Shown here in pieces: positions 1-9,175 of a stretch of DNA of 64,000 nt. Each line of letters begins with the position of its first letter. Within the stretch, counting starts at the first letter, position 1. This stretch comes from Bacillota bacterium (GTDB lineage: Bacteria > Bacillota > Clostridia > Oscillospirales > Acutalibacteraceae): contig JAEYPT010000006.1 in assembly GCA_023410445.1 (NCBI GenBank), positions 124,001 to 188,000 on the forward strand, written 5' to 3'. Below the pieces are notes generated by a model that did not search any database, was not told the origin of the DNA, and was given only the letters and a program-made list of their open reading frames with translations. Position numbers and translations under genes: made by a program.

Positions 1-1285
1 GACGGAGGGAACGCACCAACGCAGTGCCGAGCTTTTGTCCTTCGCGTCCGGCGTCAAAATTTTCAAAGAAGCTGCCGGAAATATGGTGTGCCATGACCTG
101 CATTAAATTGATCTCCGGGCTGACCGTCCGAATGACGCCCTGAAGCGTGACGAGCCCTCTGCCAAGCATGGAAAATCCCGGCGGCATTACAAGGCCGTTC
201 CGGTTTGCCATGCCGATCACATCGTCGCGCAGCGTCATCAGGTCCATGCTGCCGACCTCAAGCGTTTCATAGCGGTTCATGAGGTCGTCCGCATCTTCGG
301 TAAGCTGCGGGCGGCTAACCGGCCCGGAATGCCCGAAGTAAGAAATCATCAAATCTACAAGACCGTTTATATCCCTGTCGGCTGCCGCGTTTACGCAGCC
401 GCGCAGGGTTTTTTTGTCGTGTTCGGAAAGGCGCCCCATCATACCGAGGTCCAGCCAGACAATTTTCCCCTCCCGGATACGGAGGTTCCCGGGATGGGGG
501 TCGGCGTGGAAAAATCCGTCCTCGATGATTTGCTTCATATAGTTCTCTGCCAGCTTTGAACCGATCTCCCGCAAGTCGTAGCCGTTTTTGAGAAGGGCAT
601 CCGTATCGTCCACGCGGACTCCGTCCATAAATTCCATCACCAGCACGGCCGAGTTGGACAGTGCCCGGAATACCCGTGGTATTTCCACATAGCGGACTTC
701 CGCGTTCATCCTGCGAAATTCTTCCGCCTGATCGGCTTCCAGGCGGAAGTTCATCTCCCGCTTCGCCGCTTCCCACATCTCGCCAATCACCTGATTGAAA
801 TCCACGGCCTTCCCGGTCCTGCCCGCAATGCGTAGAATCCCAGAAGCCCTGCGCAGCAAAACGATATCCCGCGCCATTTTCCCGCGGATGCCCGGTTTGC
901 GGAGCTTCACCACCACCCGTTCGCCGGTGAAAAGCTCCGCGTAATGGACCTGAGCGATTGAGGCGGAGCCGATCGGCTCCCGGTCGAACCGGGAGAAAAC
1001 CTCCCCCAGAAGCCTGCCGTATTCCTTTTCCAGCTCGGCTTCCACCTCTGCACCGAGCATCGGGCTGACATCCTCACGCAGCTTTTCAAGCTCCTCGCAG
1101 TATTCCCTCGGAAGCATATCCGGCCGCATCGAAAGAATCTGCCCGAATTTAACGAACGTAGGCCCAAGCTCCTCACAGATTCGGCGAAGCTTCGGCGGCG
1201 TCATTCCCGCTGTGACATGGTTTTTGCGGAGAATCCCGAGAATCTCCCGCAGGCGATGCTCCCTGGGAGAAGGTTCACTCGGCAT
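1..1285 (-). CDS. ABC1/UbiB-family protein kinase-like (AarF), C-terminus cut by window edge
   Basis: About 428 codons are visible; the family is usually 530-560 residues, so the C-terminal quarter lies outside the window. Seen in the reverse strand: the UbiB-specific KxGQ motif (FVKFGQ, about residues 45-49), GSASIAQVH (about 106-114, the A-rich nucleotide loop), VVVKLRKPGI (about 124-133, ATP-binding lysine), HADPHPGN (about 258-265, catalytic loop) and LDLGMMG (about 278, metal-binding DLG). The family has atypical kinase/ATPase activity linked to isoprenoid-lipid metabolism; in anaerobes that lack ubiquinone its role is unclear. The ATG at 1285 overlaps the stop of the upstream phasin-like gene by 11 bases, so the two are translationally coupled. 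Function beyond family is inference. Confidence 0.9.
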   Translation of the reverse strand, partial: MPSEPSPREHRLREILGILRKNHVTAGMTPPKLRRICEELGPTFVKFGQILSMRPDMLPREYCEELEKLREDVSPMLGAEVEAELEKEYGRLLGEVFSRFDREPIGSASIAQVHYAELFTGERVVVKLRKPGIRGKMARDIVLLRRASGILRIAGRTGKAVDFNQVIGEMWEAAKREMNFRLEADQAEEFRRMNAEVRYVEIPRVFRALSNSAVLVMEFMDGVRVDDTDALLKNGYDLREIGSKLAENYMKQIIEDGFFHADPHPGNLRIREGKIVWLDLGMMGRLSEHDKKTLRGCVNAAADRDINGLVDLMISYFGHSGPVSRPQLTEDADDLMNRYETLEVGSMDLMTLRDDVIGMANRNGLVMPPGFSMLGRGLVTLQGVIRTVSPEINLMQVMAHHISGSFFENFDAGREGQKLGTALVRSLR

Positions 1286-1607
1286 CGTCTTCCGGAGCGC
1301 CAGGGGCTTCCGCTTCCGCGATTTTGCCGCGAAGTTCCTCCAGCTGCTGTCGGTTCATCCTTCCGATCGCGTTCTCAACGCTCTGAAAGTCCATCGGAGT
1401 CTCCGTTTGTTCCGCTTCACAGACGGCCGCTTTTTCCTTGATCGTCCGCCGGAGTTCCTCGTTCAGAACCTTCCCCTGCTCCAGTGTGAGTTCCCCGCGT
1501 TTCACGAGCTCGTCCACGATTCGTTTGGATTTTTCAGCCGAAAATGCTGCTGCCCCCAAACCGGCCAGAAAGATTTTTTTCAGGTCTTCGTTCAGCGATG
1601 ACAACAT
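1275..1607 (-). CDS. Phasin-like / PHA-synthesis-regulator-like small helical protein
   Basis: A 110-residue protein, start chosen at the ATG at 1607 (MLSSLNEDLKK), 7 bases after GGGGGG; an upstream in-frame Met has no site. It begins with an amphipathic stretch (FLAGLGAAAFSAEKSKRIVDEL) and continues as charged helix with Glu/Lys heptads, then a low-complexity acidic, Ala/Pro-rich tail (EAPGAPEDDAE). This matches the phasin-like family frequently found directly upstream of UbiB-type kinases in clostridia. No catalytic motif is seen; a role in coating lipid or polymer inclusions or in partnering the kinase is inference. Its stop overlaps the kinase start. Confidence 0.75.
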   Translation of the reverse strand: MLSSLNEDLKKIFLAGLGAAAFSAEKSKRIVDELVKRGELTLEQGKVLNEELRRTIKEKAAVCEAEQTETPMDFQSVENAIGRMNRQQLEELRGKIAEAEAPGAPEDDAE

Positions 1608-1763
1608 AAAAGCACCCCCCATTCAGAATTTTTCGCTTTTATTATGATCCGGAAATTCAAAAAAATCCTGCCGGATTCTCTCGCATGTTGCAGGGAGCGG
1701 TTCCCGTACAGCAGAATTTCATGAGGGCCGCTCCGTACGGCCCCCATGGAACAGGAGCGACAT

Positions 1764-2012
1764 TCAGGCTTTTTTATATTTAAGGCGCGTAGCGTTTCCA
1801 CCCCGAATATGCCGCTGTGACTTATTGAAGTCAAGGATGACCTTTACTTTCCTGTAAAGCTGTGAATCAATCGTTTTCAATCTCTGCGATACGTCTTTAT
1901 GTACGGTGGACTTACTGACCCCGAACTTCTTCGCCGCACTGCGAACGGTAGCTTTGTTCTGAACGATGTACTCGCCCAGCTCCACGGCGCGTTCCTCCAC
2001 GATGCCTTTCAC
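1764..2012 (-). CDS. spoIIID: Sporulation transcriptional regulator SpoIIID
   Basis: An 82-residue DNA-binding protein that in Bacillus and Clostridium switches mother-cell gene expression between the SigE and SigK stages. It has the diagnostic helix-turn-helix AAKKFGVSKSTVHKDVSQRL and the basic C-terminal RGGNATRLKYKK. The start is taken as the GTG at 2012 (GTG AAA GGC ATC), 7 bases after GGGGAGGG and aligning with the usual SpoIIID N-terminus; a TTG six codons upstream would place the Shine-Dalgarno inside the gene. A sequence CATACCTATT lies about 45 bases upstream and resembles a SigE -10 element (weak). It marks the organism as an endospore former. Confidence 0.95.
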   Translation of the reverse strand: MKGIVEERAVELGEYIVQNKATVRSAAKKFGVSKSTVHKDVSQRLKTIDSQLYRKVKVILDFNKSQRHIRGGNATRLKYKKA

Positions 2013-2203
2013 GGTTCTGCCCTCCCCCAAAAACGATTCCGATTGCTAAATAGGTATGCGTTCGGGGTGGGTTTTAGTACTGAGGCACCGGGATTCCCAG
2101 AGTTCGGCAGCTGGAAACGGCTCGCCGCCAGCCGGCAGGACAAGAAAGACCGAATCCGGACATTCAGCCTTCGAGGCGAAGGCAAAGGCGACCTATTGAG
2201 CAG

Positions 2204-2242
2204 AAAAAGAACAGGAAGAACTATTATCTTCCTGTTCTTTTT
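2204..2242. terminator. Perfect 16-bp hairpin with A-run/T-run (bidirectional terminator)
   Basis: AAAAAGAACAGGAAGA (2204-2219), a 7-base loop and TCTTCCTGTTCTTTTT (2227-2242) are perfect inverted repeats. The A/T ends let it act as a terminator in both directions. The stop of the candidate small ORF at 2224 lies inside the loop. Confidence 0.75.
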
Positions 2243-2352
2243 GTCACGGTTGATTCGCCCCAACCATCGGAGCTCTTGTTTCTTTGGACGCTCCCGTTGT
2301 GCAGGACGCTGCCTTCCAGGCTGAGAGTCAGCAATCGAACCAGATATTCCAT
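2224..2352 (-). CDS. Candidate small protein, 42 aa, with perfect Shine-Dalgarno
   Basis: On the reverse strand AGGAGG is followed 5 bases later by an ATG (2352) opening a 42-codon frame that starts MEYLVRLLTLSLEG, a short hydrophobic helix, and ends in a basic, polar tail (TVTKRTGR). The stop falls in the loop of a terminator hairpin. No family was recognised. The strong ribosome binding site is the main support; it could equally be chance in a spacer between two operons. Confidence 0.25.
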   Translation of the reverse strand: MEYLVRLLTLSLEGSVLHNGSVQRNKSSDGWGESTVTKRTGR

Positions 2353-2391
2353 CATGTCCTCCTAAGAGCTCGGTTTGTGAAAGACAGAAGG

Positions 2392-2498
2392 AACAGGCAA
2401 CAGAAAGATCCGTTCTTTTTGCTGCCTGTTTTTTATAATAGCTCTATTCAGAGGATTTGCGTCCTACCGGATCATCACGGAAATCAAGCCTCAGGTAC
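2392..2498 (-). repeat. Dispersed intergenic hairpin element, copy A
   Basis: First of three related elements (others at 11466-11570 and 25651-25785). Each lies at the 3' side of a leftward operon. In the + direction it is an imperfect hairpin (AACAGGCAAC ... GCTGCCTGTTTTTT, 2392-2436), then ATAATAGCTCTAT, then GTCCTACCGGATCA and AAATCAAGCCTCAG. Copy B shares the block TAATAGCTCTAT and CCTACCGGATCA almost exactly. Copy A overlaps the last codons of the metallopeptidase-like gene. Confidence 0.65.
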
Positions 2499-3129
2499 TG
2501 AAAGATGTCAGCAATTTACGGTTTGTCTCCAGCATCGTCTCAAATTTAAACCTTGACAGCTTTCCGCAGTCAATCAGATACAGATAATCGTAGTAATTCG
2601 GCAATACCGGAAGTCCCAGCAATTCTTTTGCGAAAGCGTGGGCGGCAACCTCTTCGCAGCGCCTGACGTGCGCCCTTCGGGAATAAAACTTCAGATCCAG
2701 CGTTTTTACGGGATTAAGGCGCATCGAAATGGTCGAGCCTTCCCGATACTCTAGAAAATGGTAAAACTCATGGGCCAAATGAATTCTCAGCGCGGAATCG
2801 TAATTAAGCGCAGCGCCATCTTCCGTTTTGCTGTGGGCGGCCAGCTGACGAATCGACTCACGGTAAAGCTCGACGCTGCAGCCCTTTCCGCTTAAAACGA
2901 TGTTTCCTCTGAGCATAACGCCGAACTGTTCCGAACTTTTTTCCAGATAGTTGATTTGAATTCCGTTCTTTCGATACAGCTCAAAGATGTCGCTGCCCTG
3001 ATACTTTTTTGCCGCGTCTTCTCCCGCGAGGAGAGAATTTGAAACATAATAGGACAATTTATCTTTTGGAATTTTTCCGTATATCAGATCATTACTCAAT
3101 TCACAAAGTGCAAGTGCGTGATCATCCAT
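2491..3129 (-). CDS. HEFYH metallopeptidase-like protein (ImmA/IrrE-like)
   Basis: A 212-residue soluble protein with a zinc-binding HExxH (H120-EFY-H124) followed downstream by EEVAAHAFAKELL, whose spacing and composition resemble the third-ligand glutamate helix of ImmA/IrrE-type gluzincins. Those family members cleave repressors or toxins; here no phage or repressor partner is adjacent. The start ATG follows GAGAGGAAA by 7 bases and lies only 12 bases after the hydantoinase stop, so it is the last gene of the seven-gene DeoR-type operon. The substrate is unknown; an enzyme acting on pathway peptides or a regulatory protease are both possible. Confidence 0.6.
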   Translation of the reverse strand: MDDHALALCELSNDLIYGKIPKDKLSYYVSNSLLAGEDAAKKYQGSDIFELYRKNGIQINYLEKSSEQFGVMLRGNIVLSGKGCSVELYRESIRQLAAHSKTEDGAALNYDSALRIHLAHEFYHFLEYREGSTISMRLNPVKTLDLKFYSRRAHVRRCEEVAAHAFAKELLGLPVLPNYYDYLYLIDCGKLSRFKFETMLETNRKLLTSFST

Positions 3130-3141
3130 CCCGCTTTCCTC

Positions 3142-5277
3142 TCACTGATAGGCAACCGCGATGACCGGTGCGTCATCCGGAAGAAGCTCCGTTTCTACAT
3201 TTAAAATCGAATACAGCTGCTCCGCTGTCTGCATCCCCGTAAGGTCCAGCATCTTCTCCCCGAAAAACGCGAACACTCTCGGCAAAACAGCATTGCCGTT
3301 CGAGAAGGACGTATTGGCGTTTAAGAATTCGGCAAAGTCTCTGCCAACCGCTTTTTTGGGGAATTTCAAAAACTGCGCATTATTCTTCTTCAGGCGGACG
3401 ATGCCCTCCCGGTCAATGACGACCAGAGATTTCATTTTTGTTTTCAGCAGTCCGAACAGGATCGGCTTCTGTGCGGTGCCCTCAAACACATGCCATCTGC
3501 CAGCATTGCCGAGCGAAGTAACCTGAGGGACATTGACGGCCTGTGCCGAAATCGCCGCCAATTCTTCCACGGAAAGTTTTTTGGAATTCAGGTCCTTTTG
3601 GCGCATTTCCGTCGCACCTGTGGCAACGGCCCGCACAATATTCCGCTGTGCGTCGATCTCAATGGTGACATCCACGGTTTGCTCGTTTGCACCGGACTGA
3701 ACAATGCGTTCGATCGCTTCCGCACGCAGCTTCTTGATATCCTCATCCGTCGGGTTCGGAATCGTGCGCTCCACCTGTTCCTGCACCATCGCGAGAGCGA
3801 CGCCGATCGTGGAAATATAGGGGGCATTATCGGCGATTTTCCACTTCATGTGCATCGCTTCCGCCAATGCAATCACAAGGACCGCCGCGCTGCCTCCTCC
3901 GCCGACAAGAGTAATCAGATTCTGGTCCAGACGGTATTCGTCCATTAAATTGTTTACAACAGGAATCAGCTTATTCAGCGCGACCTTCATTGCCTGCCTG
4001 GCTGCATCCTCGGCGGAGATTCCAAGGCTGTCCCCAAGTGCCTGCCACGCGGCCCTTGTATAAGCCCCCGCGTGTGAGTAAGCATAGTCGTTCTCCGGGA
4101 CATAGCCCAGCAAATTTGCCGCGCCCGCCAGCGTAAGGGAATAGAGCTTTCCGTTCCCGGCCTTTACCGCGGCGTATTCGCAGGGGTCGTCCGCCCTGGG
4201 GCTGATGAGCTGCAGTTCCGCGCCTTCCGCCTTTTCATCGCTGGGGAAGCATTCATATTCCAGTCCGGCAATATGCGCGCTGCGGGGCCCGACATCGGCG
4301 ATTCCTTTCTGGAAGACACGAATCATGCTCCCGCCGGCTACCCCGAACGTGCGGACGTCAAGACTACGCAAAAATGTCTTGAAGCCCCCCACCTCGGCGT
4401 ATTTGATGATAACTTTACCGTTTTTGATCACACTGATGTCAACGCTTGTCCCGCCAACCTCGAAGAAAATCCCGTCTGACACCTTTTCATACATCAGAGC
4501 CCCGGCAACGCCTGCTGCGAGCCCTGAAAGCATGGTCAGAATCGGGCGTTTGCGCACCTCCGCGATGCTCATTACGCCGCCGTCACAGCGCATAATCATC
4601 AGATTGGAGGTAATCTTGGCGTCGTGAACGGCATTTTCCGTCATGTTCGCCGTTTCCATCATTTTGGGAATCAGGCTGGCATTGACAACTGCGGTACGCG
4701 TCCGTTTCTTCAGACCGTAAAGCTGACTGATTTCATGCCCGCCGGTCGCGCAGAGACCTTTTTTCTCCGCGCGGTCAATGACCCACAATTCGTTCTGAGG
4801 ATTGTCCACACTGAACGCCTCACTTGCAACAACTACTTCTGATTTCTGCTGCAGCAGGGTTTCAATGGCGGAATCGATTGCGGAGTCGGACAGATCCTTG
4901 CTGTCGACAAAGACGCTTTCCGTCTTTAAAAACTTTCCGGGGGCCAATTCGATGGAGTCAACCGAGGTTTCGCTCTTTGCGCTCAGCGCATCCAGCCCGG
5001 TAGCTAAGCCAACAATTCCGACATGAGCCACGTCGCCTTCCAGCAATGCGTTGGTTGCCTGTGTCGTACCGTGCGCAATAAAAATGACATCCTCCGGCGC
5101 AACGTTGTTTTCCTTCATCAGTGTGGAAATAATCTGTACCACGCCGACCGCTACACCGGCTTCATGCGTTGTAGGTATTTTCTTCTTGGCCAGGATCTGA
5201 TACGTATCATGGTCAATCATAACTGCGTCGGTAAACGTGCCCCCAACGTCGATCCCGATTCGGACTTTTCGGCTCAT
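3142..5277 (-). CDS. Hydantoinase/oxoprolinase family protein (HyuA-like)
   Basis: A 711-residue member of the hydantoinase A / 5-oxoprolinase family, which opens lactam or hydantoin rings with ATP. Seen: N-terminal actin-like phosphate loop GIDVGGTFTDAVM, GTTQATNALLEGD near residue 80-90, and the second ATPase motif GGTSVDISVIKNGK near residue 275. Start chosen at the ATG at 5277 (MSRKVRIG), 8 bases after GGAGG; the upstream Met contains that GGAGG. No HyuB partner is present, so it is either a single-subunit enzyme or one that joins another oxidoreductase/hydrolase of the operon. It lies downstream of a permease and upstream of the metallopeptidase-like gene in the same operon. Confidence 0.85.
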   Translation of the reverse strand: MSRKVRIGIDVGGTFTDAVMIDHDTYQILAKKKIPTTHEAGVAVGVVQIISTLMKENNVAPEDVIFIAHGTTQATNALLEGDVAHVGIVGLATGLDALSAKSETSVDSIELAPGKFLKTESVFVDSKDLSDSAIDSAIETLLQQKSEVVVASEAFSVDNPQNELWVIDRAEKKGLCATGGHEISQLYGLKKRTRTAVVNASLIPKMMETANMTENAVHDAKITSNLMIMRCDGGVMSIAEVRKRPILTMLSGLAAGVAGALMYEKVSDGIFFEVGGTSVDISVIKNGKVIIKYAEVGGFKTFLRSLDVRTFGVAGGSMIRVFQKGIADVGPRSAHIAGLEYECFPSDEKAEGAELQLISPRADDPCEYAAVKAGNGKLYSLTLAGAANLLGYVPENDYAYSHAGAYTRAAWQALGDSLGISAEDAARQAMKVALNKLIPVVNNLMDEYRLDQNLITLVGGGGSAAVLVIALAEAMHMKWKIADNAPYISTIGVALAMVQEQVERTIPNPTDEDIKKLRAEAIERIVQSGANEQTVDVTIEIDAQRNIVRAVATGATEMRQKDLNSKKLSVEELAAISAQAVNVPQVTSLGNAGRWHVFEGTAQKPILFGLLKTKMKSLVVIDREGIVRLKKNNAQFLKFPKKAVGRDFAEFLNANTSFSNGNAVLPRVFAFFGEKMLDLTGMQTAEQLYSILNVETELLPDDAPVIAVAYQ

Positions 5278-5344
5278 GGGTTCAACCTCCATGTTTGTAA
5301 AGATAGAAAAGCGCCTTTTCTTCAGCCAGAGAATCCAAATTTAA

Positions 5345-6634
5345 TCAGTAAAACATAAACCCTGCGATAATAAGGCCAACCACGGTGGATATCGCCACCC
5401 AAGGGATGGACTTTTTCAGGAAATCATTCACGTCGTTTTTCGTGAAATCAGCGACCCACACATTGTGGGAGTTGGTCGGATCACAGACCGCCTGCACATT
5501 CGAGTCGAGACGCAGAGCGACCATTGCGGCGACAGGATTCATGCCGGAAGCCGCCAGCAGCGCGACGATGCCGCTTCCAAGGCCCCAAACATTGAGAGGG
5601 CCGCGGTAAATTGCCAGCGGGCACAGAACGCCGAACACGATTACGAACAGAACCGCAGACTGAGGAATGACCGCTTTGATCGTCGGAGCAAGCACGCTGG
5701 AAACCTGCGGCGACATGACGGAAACCAGCACCATGCCGATACCGATCATGAGCGCAATGGCTCCCGCCGTGCTCTGAAGGCCCTCCACAAAGGAGCTGGT
5801 GATGACCTGAATGGAGTTTTTGGGAGTAGAAAGCACGATTGCCGCAATGATGCCGATCAGAATGGAGGGAACCAGCGGAATCTGGAACGCGAAAATGAGC
5901 ACAACCGGAATCAGAGGACTGATGAGCGCGATCGCCCGCACATTCCGCTCGGAGCCAGCCTCAACCTCAGCAGCAGGCATAGCCCATGCTTTCCGGGTTT
6001 TGCCGCTGAACTGAATGTGATAAATCAGATACGCAAGCGCGACCACGATTACCGGAGCGGCGCACAGCAGCGAGTATTTGGTAACCGTCTCCTGCGGAAG
6101 CTTGAGCGAATCCATGTAAATTCCAAGATCGCCGACATTGAAGGTGGCGCCGACGCCTTCCGAAAGCAGAATAACCATGCCCGCGGTAACGGTGTCGAGG
6201 CCCGCGCTGATCATAATCGGGATAGCGATCGTGCCGACCAGAATGATGACGCCGATGCCGTCAGACGCCGCAAAAATCACCGAGCAGACCGCGAGAAAAA
6301 CAAGCGCGATGGGCAGAGGATGGTCTCCGGCAAGTTCCCCGGCTTTCCGGACGATCGTGTTGGCGATGCCGGACTTCATGAGCACCTTGCCGAACCAGCC
6401 GCCGAAAATAACGCCGGTAATCGCGGAACTCATTTTCAGGGCGCCGCCCTGCAGGATATCCTGGGCAATGCTGAAGGTTTTTGCGTCCGTCGTGTAAAAC
6501 GGAACCCCGGAGACTGCGGCGATTAAAATTGCCATAAGGGGGAGCGCAAGGATGGTGGGCAGTTTTCGTGTCATCATTAGAATAACACCTGCAAGGAAAA
6601 TAACCAGAATGCCGAATGCCTGAAGTGTTTGCAT
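5345..6634 (-). CDS. Ion-transporter-superfamily permease (carboxylate/GntP-CitMHS-like)
   Basis: A 429-residue integral membrane protein with about 11-12 hydrophobic helices, beginning MQTLQAFGILVIFLAG after AGGAGG with 8-base spacing. The two-halved layout with re-entrant-like segments (ASDGIGVIILVGTIAIP in the first half, RLDSNVQAVCDPTNSHN in the second) is typical of ion-transporter-superfamily carriers of citrate, gluconate and similar acids. It sits in the middle of the DeoR-type operon, so it probably imports the substrate or exports the acid product. Substrate is not predictable from sequence alone. Confidence 0.75.
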   Translation of the reverse strand: MQTLQAFGILVIFLAGVILMMTRKLPTILALPLMAILIAAVSGVPFYTTDAKTFSIAQDILQGGALKMSSAITGVIFGGWFGKVLMKSGIANTIVRKAGELAGDHPLPIALVFLAVCSVIFAASDGIGVIILVGTIAIPIMISAGLDTVTAGMVILLSEGVGATFNVGDLGIYMDSLKLPQETVTKYSLLCAAPVIVVALAYLIYHIQFSGKTRKAWAMPAAEVEAGSERNVRAIALISPLIPVVLIFAFQIPLVPSILIGIIAAIVLSTPKNSIQVITSSFVEGLQSTAGAIALMIGIGMVLVSVMSPQVSSVLAPTIKAVIPQSAVLFVIVFGVLCPLAIYRGPLNVWGLGSGIVALLAASGMNPVAAMVALRLDSNVQAVCDPTNSHNVWVADFTKNDVNDFLKKSIPWVAISTVVGLIIAGFMFY

Positions 6635-6689
6635 GCTTTTTTCCTCCTAAAAAATTTTTATACCCACAAACGCCTTTGTCTGTAAGTGC

Positions 6690-8054
6690 CTAGTCGAGAT
6701 AGGCGCCCTGCGCGCGGAGGCGCTCCCGAAGGACCTCCACGTCAACGTCCCTTGCGGGGCACCCGGAGCCGGACGCCAATGCCGCGGCTACACCGCAGGC
6801 GTGCCCCAGCGCGCCAACGGTGGGTGTCGTACGGATTGCCGCCTGTGCTTCAAAGCTGGCTGACACACACCGTCCGGTCACCAAGAGATTGTCCACCGAA
6901 TCACATACCATAATTTCATACGGGATGCTGTAATAGGTGCCGGGTTCGCTCATAAAGGAGCTTTCCGTTCCCTCTCCTTTGGGGTTGTGTATATCGATTG
7001 GATAACTTGAGTGGGCAATTGCGGAAGAAAAGTGTTTGCGCGATAAAATATCCTCGGCAGTGAGCGTATAACAGCCTTTCAGCTGCCGCGAGCCTCGGAC
7101 TCCGACGGACGGGCCCGTAAATTCCAGAAGCGCTCTCTGAAAACCGGGAACGCTTTTACGGAGGAAGGAATCCAGCTCCGCGCACTGACGGCGGCCTTCC
7201 ATTTCCGCGTCGCTCAGGCTTTCTGCGCTGGAGCCGTCGTGATCAATAATGCGTGTGGTATTGACAATGTACTCATTCGGACGGTTGGTCTCAAAAAAGA
7301 GAATATCCTCGCGGGGAATGGAGACCTGCCCTGCGCGCTTTGCGGAGCGGAAGCTCTCGTCGAATCCGGCCACCGCCAGCGGCTCGCCGCTTCGGAGCAG
7401 ATCTTCATGGTCCCGAAGCCGTTCAAATTCCGGAAGATGCTCCAGCAGATACGCTTTCAGCGCCCCGGTATCGACATTGCAGTATTTCATATTCATGGTC
7501 ATCGGCTGGGCGGCGCCGTCGGATTCACGCCCCTTGGTGAGCGGAACTCCCGCATAGGCGGCAAGGTCCGCGTCGCCCGTGGCGTCGATAAAGACTTTCC
7601 CCGACACCGAATGCAGGCCGTCCTTGTTGCAGACGGTCAGCGACACAATGTTCCGGCCTTCCCGGGTCACATTCCCTACAAAGGAATGGAAAAGGACGTC
7701 GCAGCCCGCATCCGTCAGCATTTCATCCAGCACCAGTTTAAGGCCTTCGGAGGAGAACGGCGTAATATAGCTGACATATTGTGTCGTGTCCTTCACATGT
7801 CCTGTGCTGTATCCCCGTTTGACCAGTTCTTCCACAATTTCCTGCATGATGCCCGCAACGACCTGTTTTTCCCCCGCATGAAACGTCATCATGGGTCCGA
7901 CGCCGCAGCCGGTCAGAGAACCGCCCAGATAACCGCCCTGTTCAATCACCAGCACGCGCGCACCGCAGCGCCCGGCGGCAATCGCCGCGACCGAACCGGA
8001 AACCCCGCCGCCCGTGATGACAACATCGTATTTTTCTTCATAAATCTTCTTCAA
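6690..8054 (-). CDS. FAD-dependent oxidoreductase (FAD_oxidored family)
   Basis: A 454-residue flavoprotein. The N-terminus YDVVITGGGVSGSVAAIAAG is a Rossmann FAD-binding fold with a GGGVSGS loop, followed by VLVIEQGGYLGG; FIDATGDADLAAYAGVP and the C-terminal LLVTGRCVSASFEAQAAIR are typical of this family. The start is taken as the TTG at 8054, 8 bases after AGGGGG and 23 bases after the SIS gene stop; the longer ATG-initiated frame would overlap the SIS gene by 112 bases. It probably oxidises a polar intermediate of the operon's pathway; the electron acceptor is unknown. Confidence 0.85.
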   Translation of the reverse strand: MKKIYEEKYDVVITGGGVSGSVAAIAAGRCGARVLVIEQGGYLGGSLTGCGVGPMMTFHAGEKQVVAGIMQEIVEELVKRGYSTGHVKDTTQYVSYITPFSSEGLKLVLDEMLTDAGCDVLFHSFVGNVTREGRNIVSLTVCNKDGLHSVSGKVFIDATGDADLAAYAGVPLTKGRESDGAAQPMTMNMKYCNVDTGALKAYLLEHLPEFERLRDHEDLLRSGEPLAVAGFDESFRSAKRAGQVSIPREDILFFETNRPNEYIVNTTRIIDHDGSSAESLSDAEMEGRRQCAELDSFLRKSVPGFQRALLEFTGPSVGVRGSRQLKGCYTLTAEDILSRKHFSSAIAHSSYPIDIHNPKGEGTESSFMSEPGTYYSIPYEIMVCDSVDNLLVTGRCVSASFEAQAAIRTTPTVGALGHACGVAAALASGSGCPARDVDVEVLRERLRAQGAYLD

Positions 8055-8077
8055 GGAAAGCACCCCCTGTGGCAGAT

Positions 8078-9118
8078 TTACTGTTTCGTCGTAATTTTGG
8101 ATGAAAACAGGAATTCCCCGACCGTAAGCCCTTTGCGTTTGGCAATATAATTGCCGAAGCATTGTACCGGAAGAATATTGCTCAGGCATGCAAGATCATG
8201 CGATACATAATTCTGCCGGACAACCAGAATGTTGGAAGAGCTTTTTATCTGATCGCTGTCGGTGACCACGACGATTTTGCCGCCGTGCTCTGCGATATCC
8301 TGTGCCAGCCCCAACTGCATCGTGCACCCGGGACCCTCTGTCGCAAAAATAATTCCGTGGAAGTCTTTTCCGGACATTTCAAACGGTCCGTGGCGGAACT
8401 GACCCGCGTCAAAGGGAATGGAGGGGAATTTTGCAAGTTCCCGAATAAACAGGCTTCCCGCGTCCACGGTGCACTGGTCATATCCGCGGCCGATCAAGGT
8501 GATGTACGGAGGCATCTGCAAAAACTCCTCCATCTGATTCTGTATTTCAAAGAAGCGGCCGATGTCCTGCTCCAGATAAGCGATTTCTGCTTCGGCGGCT
8601 TTGAAAAATTCTTCGGAGGATTCTCCAAGGATCGCCCTCGTCAGCAATTCCATCAAAATGAGCGGAGCAAGGTAAGTACGTGTGCTGACCGCCTGTTCCG
8701 GCCGGACGAATATATTCAGCATCAGGTCGGACCGTTTCCCGAGCGGACTTTCGGCATCGTTCGTCAGACCCACCACGGTGCAGGGTACCTCCAGCTTTTC
8801 CACAAGCTCGACGATCTCTCCGCTGCGGCCGGACTGCGAAACCACAACCAGCAGAGTATCCGCATCGACGGAAGCGAGCTCGTAATGCAGCAGCTGGCTG
8901 GTTGCCTGCACGACGCAGGAGAAACCGTGAATCCGCAGCTTGGAGGCCGCGTTCAGACAGGCCGAATAAGAGCTTCCCATGCCGGTCAAAATGATTTTGC
9001 CGAATTTGTTCTTTGCCAGATTGCCGATTTTTTGAAAGTAATCCTGTTCTTTGTAATAGCCGACTGCTCGGCGCAAATCCTCGGGCTGTGAAAAAACGTC
9101 ATTTTCGTAAATATTCAT
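8078..9118 (-). CDS. SIS-domain sugar-phosphate isomerase/deglycase-like protein
   Basis: A 346-residue protein with two SIS domains. Seen: GKIILTGMGSSYSACLNA (phosphosugar-binding serine loop), LLVVVSQSGRSGEIVELVE and in the second half FDAGQFRHGPFEM, the signature found in GlmS-isomerase, AgaS and FrlB-type proteins. FrlB-type enzymes split phosphorylated Amadori products into glucose 6-phosphate and an amine. The start is the ATG at 9118 (MNIYENDVF) after AAAAGGA; an upstream Met lacks a site. With the adjacent PfkB kinase it resembles the kinase-deglycase pair of fructosamine pathways, which is inference from gene order. Confidence 0.8.
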   Translation of the reverse strand: MNIYENDVFSQPEDLRRAVGYYKEQDYFQKIGNLAKNKFGKIILTGMGSSYSACLNAASKLRIHGFSCVVQATSQLLHYELASVDADTLLVVVSQSGRSGEIVELVEKLEVPCTVVGLTNDAESPLGKRSDLMLNIFVRPEQAVSTRTYLAPLILMELLTRAILGESSEEFFKAAEAEIAYLEQDIGRFFEIQNQMEEFLQMPPYITLIGRGYDQCTVDAGSLFIRELAKFPSIPFDAGQFRHGPFEMSGKDFHGIIFATEGPGCTMQLGLAQDIAEHGGKIVVVTDSDQIKSSSNILVVRQNYVSHDLACLSNILPVQCFGNYIAKRKGLTVGEFLFSSKITTKQ

Positions 9119-9175
9119 GATATCATCCTTTTCAGAAATATACAGCCAATTGCGGATGGCAAACATGTTTGGCTT

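Noticed and set aside
5465..6526. Long 353-codon forward-strand frame opposite the permease
   Set aside because: Its Asn/Arg/His-rich composition and lack of a ribosome site show it is the antisense shadow of the permease gene.
6690..8189. Longer FAD oxidoreductase starting at 8189
   Set aside because: It overlaps the SIS gene by 112 bases; the TTG at 8054 with AGGGGG is preferred.
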